This document shows positions 57,637-64,000 of a stretch of DNA of 64,000 nt, one piece after another. The first letter of the stretch is position 1; each line of letters opens with the position of its first letter. A program made the position numbers and the translations under genes. The notes under the pieces were generated by a model that was not told the DNA's origin, did not search any database, and saw nothing but the letters and a program-made list of their open reading frames with translations. The DNA is from a virus: the IMG/VR virus record IMGVR_UViG_3300042860_004240, positions 1 through 64,000 of that record, one strand, 5' to 3'.

Positions 57637-58114
57637 TTACAGCAAAAAGACTCGTCCTCTTTCTCTCGTTTTTGGTAATCCTGGTGATGATCCTGGTGGG
57701 AACGCTGGTGGTCACTGGCAATCTGGTAACTTTAAAGTTTGGATAAAAAACCAAAGAGATGCTGCCTACTCAAGGTCTGATCTAGCACGAACTTTAAGAC
57801 ACGAAACAGGACACGTTGTTTCTGACGCTATCGAGCAAAGCGTAAGAACGCTAGAGTCTGAGATAGGTAGAGGAAAAGCTGGCCCAGATTTTACTTTTTT
57901 TGATTCTTCTGGAAAAAAGATTGCACCACCGATTGAAGACGAGACATTAAGATATTTTTGGATGAGACAACAAGTATTGTCAACCTATAGAAGAGAAGCA
58001 ACAATGCCAACGCATATAAGCGAAATGATGCTAAGGGCAATGGAGCAAAATGCTCGGCCTGAGCGACCCGGGAGCTCGACATCTAGCGCAACGATTGCCG
58101 AATCAACACAGTAA
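57557..58114 (+). pseudogene. Broken large protein, fragment 2 (zincin-like)
   Basis: The authentic part begins near 57604. It contains LRHETGHVVSDAI, an HExxH metal-binding helix of a metallopeptidase, preceded by a Gly/Pro-rich region. It ends out of frame near CGGGA at 58069-58073 (or CGG at 58055), after which the frame continues as ARHLAQRLPNQH. A structural protein with a protease domain is possible. Confidence 0.6.
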
Positions 58115-58523
58115 TCTTAGAACTCTAACAGATAATTTATTAGATTTTAAATATTTTGGAGATATAAAAACTTTAAACACTAACCAACAAGCTAACGTGC
58201 AAAATGTTTTTAGAGTTTTAAGCGAAACAGGCGAAGGAAGCAAAGTCGAAGCATTATTGGCGTCTGTAAGGGAAGAGGCTTTTGCAGACGACTTTGCCGT
58301 TATAACCGCTCCTAAAATGGATTTACCATTAGTAGCTAATCAAGCTGGTATGCACCTATCTGGAGAAGTAATAGACGGCCCTAATGGCCCACTGTGGAAC
58401 CCAACTGGAGTAGGAAAATTAGGCAGAAACACCGAAGTAGACAACCTTGCTAGAATGTTTATAAACAGTGAAGTAAGGGGCTACGCTGCTGAAACACGGA
58501 TCGCAATGGCATCATTATGCTAG
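58050..58523 (+). pseudogene. Broken large protein, fragment 3
   Basis: Continuation in the third frame, 157 residues. It ends out of frame after CGGA at 58497-58500; removing one base gives TRSQWHHYARSHLGDQTFDLLGEEHQ in the next frame. No domain recognised. Confidence 0.6.
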
Positions 58524-58551
58524 ATCCCACTTAGGCGACCAAACATTTGAT

Positions 58552-59103
58552 TTGTTAGGAGAAGAACACCAGGCTTCATTAACATCACTTCTAACGGAAC
58601 ACTACCAAAATAATAGAACAACAGCTTTATCTACAAGAACACTAGATGCAGATACCCTGCATCTTCCTTCTGTAAGAAAAATACTACAGGCTCAAGGTTA
58701 TGATTCAACAGAAATAGAAAGAGTTATAGGCGGGATGCGTGATATAGCTACCTTCCACAACCAAGAATTTGATGCCGGAAGAATTCCTGTTGGGACAGGT
58801 AGAAGAATGATTCTTTCTGAAGCTGAAAAAGCTGATACTTTGACAAAAAATCCTATGACAAGATTAGCTGCAGGCATACACAGCAGAGGGGCTGGACAAC
58901 GTCCTATTATTTCTGTAGGTTCATCAGCCAAGCCCTCTGCTATAGTTTCAGAAACCGCTCAGTCTGCAAAGGTTGCAACTAGAGCAATTGGAGATTCAAC
59001 TGCCGGAAGGTCATTTCTTTCTGGAGTAGCTAGCTCGGCAAGTGGTGCAAAAGTTCTACAGCTTGCAAGAAGTGGTAGAAAAATGCTTCAAAGCTTTGCC
59101 TAA
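58552..59103 (+). pseudogene. Broken large protein, fragment 4 (C-terminus)
   Basis: The last 183 residues, in the original frame of fragment 1. It ends with an Ala/Ser/Gly-rich tail. The authentic part begins about 58500. Together the four pieces suggest a single protein of about 610 residues of unknown role, convergent with the minus-strand genes. Confidence 0.6.
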
Positions 59104-59109
59104 ATACTT

Positions 59110-60123
59110 TTAGGGAATCTCTCTCCAAAGCCATTCTGGATTATTCTTTGTCCACTCTACAGTAGACTGAAGAGAAGACTCTAAAGACATTGGTGGCTTC
59201 CAACCTGCTTCTTGCAGTTTACGCCCATCTAATGCGTATCTTGAATCATGGCCTGGTCTTGTTGTATGGAAATCTTCAAACTCAAATTGTAGTTCTTTGC
59301 CCCAATACTTTGCCACCAGCTTTGCCATTTCTAGATTATTAATTTCCTTTTCCCCAACTACATTATACTTATCTGGTCTATCAGAATTAGGATATGGAGT
59401 TGGCTCTAAATAATCGAGTATATAGAGTAGCGCATCTGCTTGGTTTCGTGCATGTAGGTAGAATCTAGATCCAATATTGTCTTCTGTCCCGTGGATTGTC
59501 ATTGGGATATTCTTTTCTAAACAATACATAATCTTTGGAATAAACTTTTCCGGATCTTGTCTTTCCCCAATTATATTCATAGTATTTGTTATAATTACCG
59601 GAACCCCAAATGTTCTCCAGTAAGACACGCACACAGCTTCCTGCGCTGCCTTAGAAGCTGAATATGGGTTTGATGGCAGAATGGTATCCCATTCTTTATG
59701 GGCATAACCCTTTGGAGCCGGCCCGTAAACTTCGTCTGTTGAAACCTGCAAAAATACTGTAGGCTTAAGCTTTCTTGCAAGCTCTAGCATATTAACTATC
59801 AAAGCAACATTATTTGTTATAAATGGAGCTGGGTCAGTGATTGATCTATCAACATGTGAATCTGAAGCCATTGAAATAATATAATCAATATCACCAATCT
59901 CTTTCACCATTACATCTGAAAATGGCACAGTCAAATCATGGGTGATCAACTTTACGCGGTGCTTTTCTGATTCCCAGCATCCTATAGATGTAATTCTATC
60001 AGTTACACCTCTGTGTCTAAAAGAATCGGTTATTACTATTTCCCAATTTGTAAGCTTTAATAAATGTTCTAAAGTGTGGTGGCCAACGAAACCACCAGCA
60101 CCAGTTAATAATACTTTCTTCAT
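59110..60123 (-). CDS. NDP-sugar 4,6-dehydratase/epimerase (RmlB-like SDR)
   Basis: A 337-residue extended short-chain dehydrogenase. TGAGGFVGHH is the NAD-binding loop. DSHVDRS and QVSTDEVYG (with Thr-Asp-Glu) are typical of dTDP-glucose 4,6-dehydratases, and NPYSASKA is the YxxxK catalytic pair. The product would be a 4-keto-6-deoxy sugar or related. It could serve surface glycosylation or the biosynthetic cluster upstream. Convergent with the broken gene; only 6 bases separate the stops. Confidence 0.88.
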   Translation of the reverse strand: MKKVLLTGAGGFVGHHTLEHLLKLTNWEIVITDSFRHRGVTDRITSIGCWESEKHRVKLITHDLTVPFSDVMVKEIGDIDYIISMASDSHVDRSITDPAPFITNNVALIVNMLELARKLKPTVFLQVSTDEVYGPAPKGYAHKEWDTILPSNPYSASKAAQEAVCVSYWRTFGVPVIITNTMNIIGERQDPEKFIPKIMYCLEKNIPMTIHGTEDNIGSRFYLHARNQADALLYILDYLEPTPYPNSDRPDKYNVVGEKEINNLEMAKLVAKYWGKELQFEFEDFHTTRPGHDSRYALDGRKLQEAGWKPPMSLESSLQSTVEWTKNNPEWLWREIP

Positions 60124-60175
60124 TCTTTCCTTTTTTTAAATTCAAAAAATATGCTCTACAACATACCATTTGAGA

Positions 60176-60250
<75 letters not shown>

Positions 60251-60256
60251 AGATTA

Positions 60257-60451
60257 TTAATTTGTGTGAGTTTTTTTGATAAAATCTATAGCAATCTTTG
60301 CTACTTTTTTATCCTTGCCTTCTATTAAAAGAGATAAGTCAACAATTGCATCGGTGATTTTGTTAGATATTCTATGCGCAATTTCGTGCTCAATGCCGTC
60401 TGATTTTACGGCCTTATATATTTCTCTATATGTTTTTGTGTAGTCCATCAA
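60257..60451 (-). CDS. Small helical hypothetical protein
   Basis: A 64-residue protein ending just before tRNA-Gly on the same strand and overlapping the previous gene's end by 26 bases. Helical and charged. Start may be one codon later. Confidence 0.55.
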   Translation of the reverse strand: MMDYTKTYREIYKAVKSDGIEHEIAHRISNKITDAIVDLSLLIEGKDKKVAKIAIDFIKKTHTN

Positions 60452-60830
60452 TTTCCTCTTTAGTCGGACGAATCATCTTCGCCTCCACTAGTATACCATC
60501 AGTGAACTTCAAATCGTATTCTAACCAGATAGTTTTTTGTTTTTCAACATTGTCTTCTAATAGTATTAAATTGTATACTCTTAGATGCCCGTGATAATAC
60601 ATCTTTACTTTTAATGGCTCAACATCGTTAGAGCTTTCCCATATATTGTTGCCGTTTTTGTATAAAAAACCATTATTATCTATAAAATAATTGTCCATCA
60701 GGCACTCTAGGTCTTTGCATTGAAAGCCGTCTGCATAGATAGCTTGTGATACATATGACTTTATCGGATGCTCTATATATAACGCTATCGGTAGTGGAAA
60801 ATCTATTTCTATCGTGTCAAACATTCCCAT
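60426..60830 (-). CDS. Hypothetical protein (MGMFDTI-type)
   Basis: A 134-residue protein beginning MGMFDTIEIDFPLP, a start common in uncharacterised phage proteins. Mostly beta. No clear domain. Confidence 0.6.
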   Translation of the reverse strand: MGMFDTIEIDFPLPIALYIEHPIKSYVSQAIYADGFQCKDLECLMDNYFIDNNGFLYKNGNNIWESSNDVEPLKVKMYYHGHLRVYNLILLEDNVEKQKTIWLEYDLKFTDGILVEAKMIRPTKEEIDGLHKNI

Positions 60831-60860
60831 GCAATACTATATCACATTTCGGGGAAAAGC

Positions 60861-61238
60861 CTAGTATCTTCTTTCTTCTTCTTCTTTCCTGTTAAGACTT
60901 CGCTTACTGATAGCCACAGAAGTAGCTAACCCAATTGCTGCTACTCCAGTAGCTGGATGTCTCATCTTTTTAAGAACACTGTTGCCAGATGCTGCTTTTA
61001 CTCCACTTTTTAAGAAATTTTTTACTGCTGATGATGCGCCAGCAGAAGTCGCTGCACTCGCTGCTGAAGTGGTCGCTGCTGATACAACAGCAGTAGCTAC
61101 GCTAGGTGGAGCTACGCTTAGCGTAGCCGTTGGTAGTGGCCTAAGTGTATTTAGCTTTTTAGTTTCTTCCATAAAACCTATATCTCTACCAAGTGGAGAA
61201 AAAGGTCTAGGACCAACAGGTTTTGGCGGTCCAATCAT
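60861..61238 (-). CDS. Ala/Ser/Val-rich protein, possibly C-terminal part of a frame-broken gene
   Basis: A 125-residue protein with a Pro-rich start, an Ala/Ser/Val-rich middle (SVATAVVSAATTSAASAAT) and a basic end. The region upstream in another frame (61207-61335) fuses to it if one base is removed at CGGA (complement of 61242-61245), giving LARKMIGPPKPVGP. The composition suggests a structural or membrane-associated protein. Confidence 0.55.
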   Translation of the reverse strand: MIGPPKPVGPRPFSPLGRDIGFMEETKKLNTLRPLPTATLSVAPPSVATAVVSAATTSAASAATSAGASSAVKNFLKSGVKAASGNSVLKKMRHPATGVAAIGLATSVAISKRSLNRKEEEERRY

Positions 61239-61335
61239 CTTTCCGCGCTAAAGACCCTGGGCCCTTACGAGGGATGACTCTACCTGCCATCTTTGGCATT
61301 GCAACTGCACCAATTGAACCCGGAGCTTTAGCCAT
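61207..61335 (-). CDS. Probable N-terminal part of the frame-broken gene
   Basis: A 42-residue ORF beginning MAKAPGSIGAVAMPKMAG, Pro/Gly/Ala-rich like the following ORF. After a +1 change at CGGA it continues into 60861-61238 to give about 157 residues. May be a separate small protein otherwise. Confidence 0.45.
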   Translation of the reverse strand: MAKAPGSIGAVAMPKMAGRVIPRKGPGSLARKDDWTAKTCWS

Positions 61336-61353
61336 TTTTTTACCAGACTTTCT

Positions 61354-61845
61354 TTATTTTAAAATACCTGTTATTTCGCAAGATCTATTAAGTATTTTTC
61401 CGTCTGCACTTTCTGGGTCTATACCAGGATAAGGAGATGTATCACCAAGCGATGTGACTTTAATATCTTCAAAAGCTATACCTTTTTCAAGCAAAGAAAA
61501 CTGCAAAGCCTTTGCTCTCTTGCCGGAAAGATCATTTCTATTAACTGTTTTACCATCACTAGAAGACCTACAAACGACGTTAAGAGCTGAATAATAGGCA
61601 CGTGTGTATTTAGTCACGTAAATCTCTACGCATGCCATACCTTCTTCGAAGACTGGTATATCTTTATCTTTTTGGTAGAAAACAAGACATGGTGGATCTG
61701 CGACTATTGGTTGCGCAATTGTCGTAGAAGGGTCTACTGTAATTTCTACTGGTTCTGACTTTGGCCAAAAAATGTAAGCTAGAATCATAGACAATACTAA
61801 ACCTACTGAAGTTCTAACTATTATCTTTTTAAAATCAATTTTCAT
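61354..61845 (-). CDS. Membrane-anchored OmpA-C-like protein
   Basis: A 163-residue protein. An N-terminal membrane helix (VRTSVGLVLSMILAYIFW) is followed by a linker and a domain at about residues 75-163 with NRNDLSGKRAKALQFSLLEKGI and ILNRSCEI. This follows the OmpA/MotB-type peptidoglycan-binding pattern (N-x-x-LS-x-x-RA...NR-x-x-EI), partly degenerate. It may hold an inner complex to the cell wall. Its start overlaps the end of the membrane coiled-coil gene, its likely partner. Confidence 0.65.
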   Translation of the reverse strand: MKIDFKKIIVRTSVGLVLSMILAYIFWPKSEPVEITVDPSTTIAQPIVADPPCLVFYQKDKDIPVFEEGMACVEIYVTKYTRAYYSALNVVCRSSSDGKTVNRNDLSGKRAKALQFSLLEKGIAFEDIKVTSLGDTSPYPGIDPESADGKILNRSCEITGILK

Positions 61846-62716
61846 ATTTGTTTTCCTTAATCTGTTTGTTTAAAATATAAAAGTTTTTTCTTGCCTTATC
61901 TTCTTTTTTCTTTGCTGCCTTAATAAAATGGTCGTAAACATCGGTGTACCAATAGGCTATAGCAGATATAACAAGGCCGATGCTGACAGATGCCAAAGAA
62001 AGAATAAATTTATCAGTCATATCTAGACCTTCTTCAGCATACCTCGCTGAGGTAGACAAGACAGTCAATAGACCAAAAAGGAGTACGTTTATACCTAGGG
62101 AGTTTTTTGCAGTAGATTTGTTGTATATTTCTATTTCTTTTGGATTTGTAGAATTTTTTCGCTTACTGCTTAAAGTCTTGATAGCATAGGATGCCCCCAA
62201 TTGGGCGCAGACAAAGGCATAAGAAAACGAGAGTATTATAGCCGATGCCCTTTCGGCTCTTTCAGCCCAAGAATCAGATCCAAACTTGCCGGCGAAAATA
62301 TCTTTCCATAATAAGAAATCAAAAACAAGTCCAATCACCACTGAAAACCATATTATCTCTGTGCCATATTCTGACATAGAAGAAGATTGCTTGGACAGCT
62401 CTTTTTCTGTTTCTTCACTATCCGCTTGTGCATCGAGATAATCTTTATGAGCTTTGTCGTATTCCGATAAGATCTCTTTTTTTTCGATTAACTCTACGGA
62501 ATTAATTGATTGTATTTGATCTTTTAAAGTCTCGGTATTATTTCTTAAAGCGGCGTTCTGTTGCTCTAAATCAATAATTTTTTTGTCTAGGCCAGCAACT
62601 AGCTTATCAAACCTTTTTTTATTACGCCTCGAAAGAACAACTTCTTCCGTAGGCTCATCATTCGGCATCTGAATCATCATCTGAGCTATCATCTGCCTGT
62701 TTGCCGACGACGCCAT
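61835..62716 (-). CDS. Four-transmembrane coiled-coil protein
   Basis: A 293-residue protein. Residues 30-110 form a long coiled coil (LDKKIIDLEQQNAALRNNTETLKDQI). Four hydrophobic segments follow (IIWFSVVIGLVFDFLL, IILSFSYAFVCAQLG, LGINVLLFGLLTVL, ILSLASVSIGLVISAIAYW). Alternative start at 62668 avoids the overlap with the upstream gene. With the OmpA-C-like gene this recalls MotAB-, TolQR- or Zorya-like motor pairs in layout, though sequence support is weak. Confidence 0.65.
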   Translation of the reverse strand: MASSANRQMIAQMMIQMPNDEPTEEVVLSRRNKKRFDKLVAGLDKKIIDLEQQNAALRNNTETLKDQIQSINSVELIEKKEILSEYDKAHKDYLDAQADSEETEKELSKQSSSMSEYGTEIIWFSVVIGLVFDFLLWKDIFAGKFGSDSWAERAERASAIILSFSYAFVCAQLGASYAIKTLSSKRKNSTNPKEIEIYNKSTAKNSLGINVLLFGLLTVLSTSARYAEEGLDMTDKFILSLASVSIGLVISAIAYWYTDVYDHFIKAAKKKEDKARKNFYILNKQIKENKYEN

Positions 62717-63011
62717 CCGGTATAGCTGCTAATCTGCAGTAACCGCCTGGCTCAATTCTTCTTTTAACAATTTTACAAACGTAGTCTGATTCATGTAGCA
62801 CGCAGTTTTCGCAGCGTACTCCAATCTCATAATTTTCATTTTCTTCTCTTGGGACATAACCAACCCAAATACCATTTTTGTCTTTATCAGCTAATTTTCC
62901 ATATTTTTTGGCGATACCCAAAAGAGCGTCAGCAAAGTCTTTTTCTGCTGGGCTTAAAGCCGGAAGCTTATCTTCCATTTCTGATAAAAATTTATACATC
63001 TGATACTCCAT
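62658..63011 (-). CDS. Four-Cys metal-binding phage-type protein
   Basis: A 117-residue protein. CENC-VLHESDYVC-KIVKRRIEPGGYC follows the 'C-x2-C-x8-C-x-IV-x-G-x-I-x-P-x-G-x-C' pattern found in many phage proteins near virion assembly genes. It binds zinc or Fe-S. The acidic tail is DSSDDDSDAE. Confidence 0.65.
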   Translation of the reverse strand: MEYQMYKFLSEMEDKLPALSPAEKDFADALLGIAKKYGKLADKDKNGIWVGYVPREENENYEIGVRCENCVLHESDYVCKIVKRRIEPGGYCRLAAIPDGVVGKQADDSSDDDSDAE

Positions 63012-63065
63012 TTTGATAGTTTTATTTTGTTTATAGTAACGGGTTTACCGCTATTTTGCGTTGGA

Positions 63066-63860
63066 TTATTGTTCTAAGCCATTAATTGGCTTAGAGTGTC
63101 CAGCTTCTACCTTAGTAAATTTTATTTGCCCAGCATTAAAGCCACCCATTGAGCTATATGCGGTACATCTGTTGTCCCATATCACTAGATCTTTTTGTTC
63201 CCAAGTTAAGCTAAATATATTTAACTTATCCTCAAAAAACGTGTCGCGAAGCTTATATATGTGCTTTTGCCATTTATCGTTATCTTTTCCTAAGGTATTT
63301 AACCCGCCGTAAAATATGCTTGGCTTTCCTGTCTCTGGATGTATTCTCCAAGAAGGGTGGCTATCTTGCTGCCCTATATCTTTTCTTTGAAGTGGGAATT
63401 TTGCAAGTCCTTCATCAAGCCATCTAAACTTGATTTTAAGGATAAAGCTCATATCTTCTTCGCTGATCATATTATATACATTCTCAAGATTGACCCATTT
63501 TGTTTCACTCAACCCAGCTGAGTCACCAACGGAATTCATATAAATGCAGCTAATATTGCTGGGCTCTACATCTGAACAATTGTCCGTTTGCCATCTAACT
63601 AAGTAATCATCTTTTGATGGCAGTTTTCCATTTTTTTCTGTAAAATACTCAAAATTATCATCAAAGTTTTTATCGTATATTTTGACATCTTCTTCTTTTG
63701 AGAATAAAGAGCCAAGAGACTGCGATACAGATTTATCGCCAAAATCAATGTTTTTGAAAACTAGAACTTTATGATTTAAAAGGTCATTATAATAAGAATC
63801 GTATTTTTCTAAAATATCAGAAAAACTTACGTTATTGTATGTCTTGCCAAAACTGTTCAT
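63066..63860 (-). CDS. TauD/TfdA-fold protein with lost metal ligands
   Basis: A 264-residue protein with the TauD fold order: VLVFKNIDF, VRWQTDNCSDVEPSNISCIYMNSV, HPSWRIHPETGKPSIF and DLVIWDNRCTAY. The HxD motif reads Gln-Thr-Asp (WQTD), and the segment that should bear the distal His (QIKFTKVEAG) has none. Two of three iron ligands are therefore missing, and oxygenase activity is doubtful. It may bind a ligand or be a remnant from the oxygenase-rich region. Confidence 0.65.
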   Translation of the reverse strand: MNSFGKTYNNVSFSDILEKYDSYYNDLLNHKVLVFKNIDFGDKSVSQSLGSLFSKEEDVKIYDKNFDDNFEYFTEKNGKLPSKDDYLVRWQTDNCSDVEPSNISCIYMNSVGDSAGLSETKWVNLENVYNMISEEDMSFILKIKFRWLDEGLAKFPLQRKDIGQQDSHPSWRIHPETGKPSIFYGGLNTLGKDNDKWQKHIYKLRDTFFEDKLNIFSLTWEQKDLVIWDNRCTAYSSMGGFNAGQIKFTKVEAGHSKPINGLEQ

Positions 63861-64000
63861 TCTACCAATTCTTTCTGTGCGAAATAATTACTTTAAAACC
63901 TATACAGACAAAAAAAGTGGAAAAAATTTTTTAGCCCAAAAGCAAATTTGAGTAAAACTTAAATTTACGAAATAGTTTTAAGACTTATATTATATCACGA

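Noticed and set aside
19155-58500. Programmed +1 frameshifting at an unassigned CGG codon
   Set aside because: In-frame CGG, even followed by A, is read normally in many genes here (for example at 27341 and 36231), and the possible break at 24237 has CGGA out of the codon register, so a general codon-based mechanism does not hold.
60982-61251. An 89-codon + strand frame rich in Ala/Val
   Set aside because: It lies opposite the Ala/Ser-rich minus-strand gene at 60861-61238, whose neighbours are all on the minus strand.

Overview
This window is AT-rich, with densely packed genes almost all on the + strand as far as about 59.1 kb. Start codons often overlap the preceding stop (ATGA, GTGA, TAATG), and many ORFs are tiny single-span membrane proteins. 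A WhiB-type Fe-S regulator, an Rpf-like muralytic enzyme, a mycobacterial-style acyl-ACP desaturase and several tRNAs point to a large phage, phage-plasmid or plasmid of an actinobacterium, probably a low-GC freshwater lineage. No terminase, portal, capsid, integrase or DNA polymerase is visible, so 'phage' is inferred from gene style. A consensus parS-like site at 6975-6990 suggests plasmid-like partition or use of the host ParB.

Layout. 1-2.0 kb: three tandem paralogues, each with its own leader; two terminators are visible. The first two modules are clearly GC-richer than everything after them. 2.0-11.7 kb: small unknown genes separated by unusually long spacers with elaborate predicted RNA folds (kissing loops, a double pseudoknot, a multi-helix junction), a parS-like site, and a secreted Rpf/lysozyme-like enzyme at 9.5 kb. 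11.7-14.3 kb: an 851-residue protein that may be a very divergent two-barrel RNA polymerase (weak evidence). 14.4-25.6 kb: an SF2 helicase, a secreted subtilase, WhiB, a cold-shock protein, tRNA-Leu, tRNA-Met, a tRNA-like element and many small proteins.

25.7-45 kb holds the most striking system: a ubiquitin-like conjugation and proteolysis set. In order it has an M50-like membrane protease, an E2-like protein fused to zinc fingers, a JAMM/JAB isopeptidase with zinc motifs, a ThiF/E1-like enzyme, a small ubiquitin-like protein ending in Gly-Ser-Leu, a Ycf46-type AAA+ ATPase, several unknown proteins, and two more E2-like proteins. An SSB-like protein and a UDG-like protein follow, then a single proteasome beta/HslV-like Ntn hydrolase under its own promoter. 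The core resembles the plasmid PRTRC cassette, but the extra E2-like copies, the AAA+ ATPase and the proteasome-like subunit look new.

45-57 kb: a kinase/nucleotidyltransferase fusion and an acyl carrier protein precede a promoter-led operon with seven Fe(II)/2-oxoglutarate-type oxygenases, a cytochrome P450, an FkbM-like methyltransferase, a ketosynthase and an acyl-ACP desaturase. This looks like a small-molecule or lipid-tailoring pathway. 57.3-59.1 kb: one long gene broken by three +1 frame changes. 59.1-63.9 kb: minus-strand genes, including an NDP-sugar 4,6-dehydratase-like enzyme, tRNA-Gly, a four-transmembrane coiled-coil protein, an OmpA-C-like anchored protein and a TauD-like protein lacking metal ligands. 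Several broken reading frames sit at or next to CGGA (or CGGGA) sequences, as if a G had been inserted; whether this is biology or sequencing error is unresolved.
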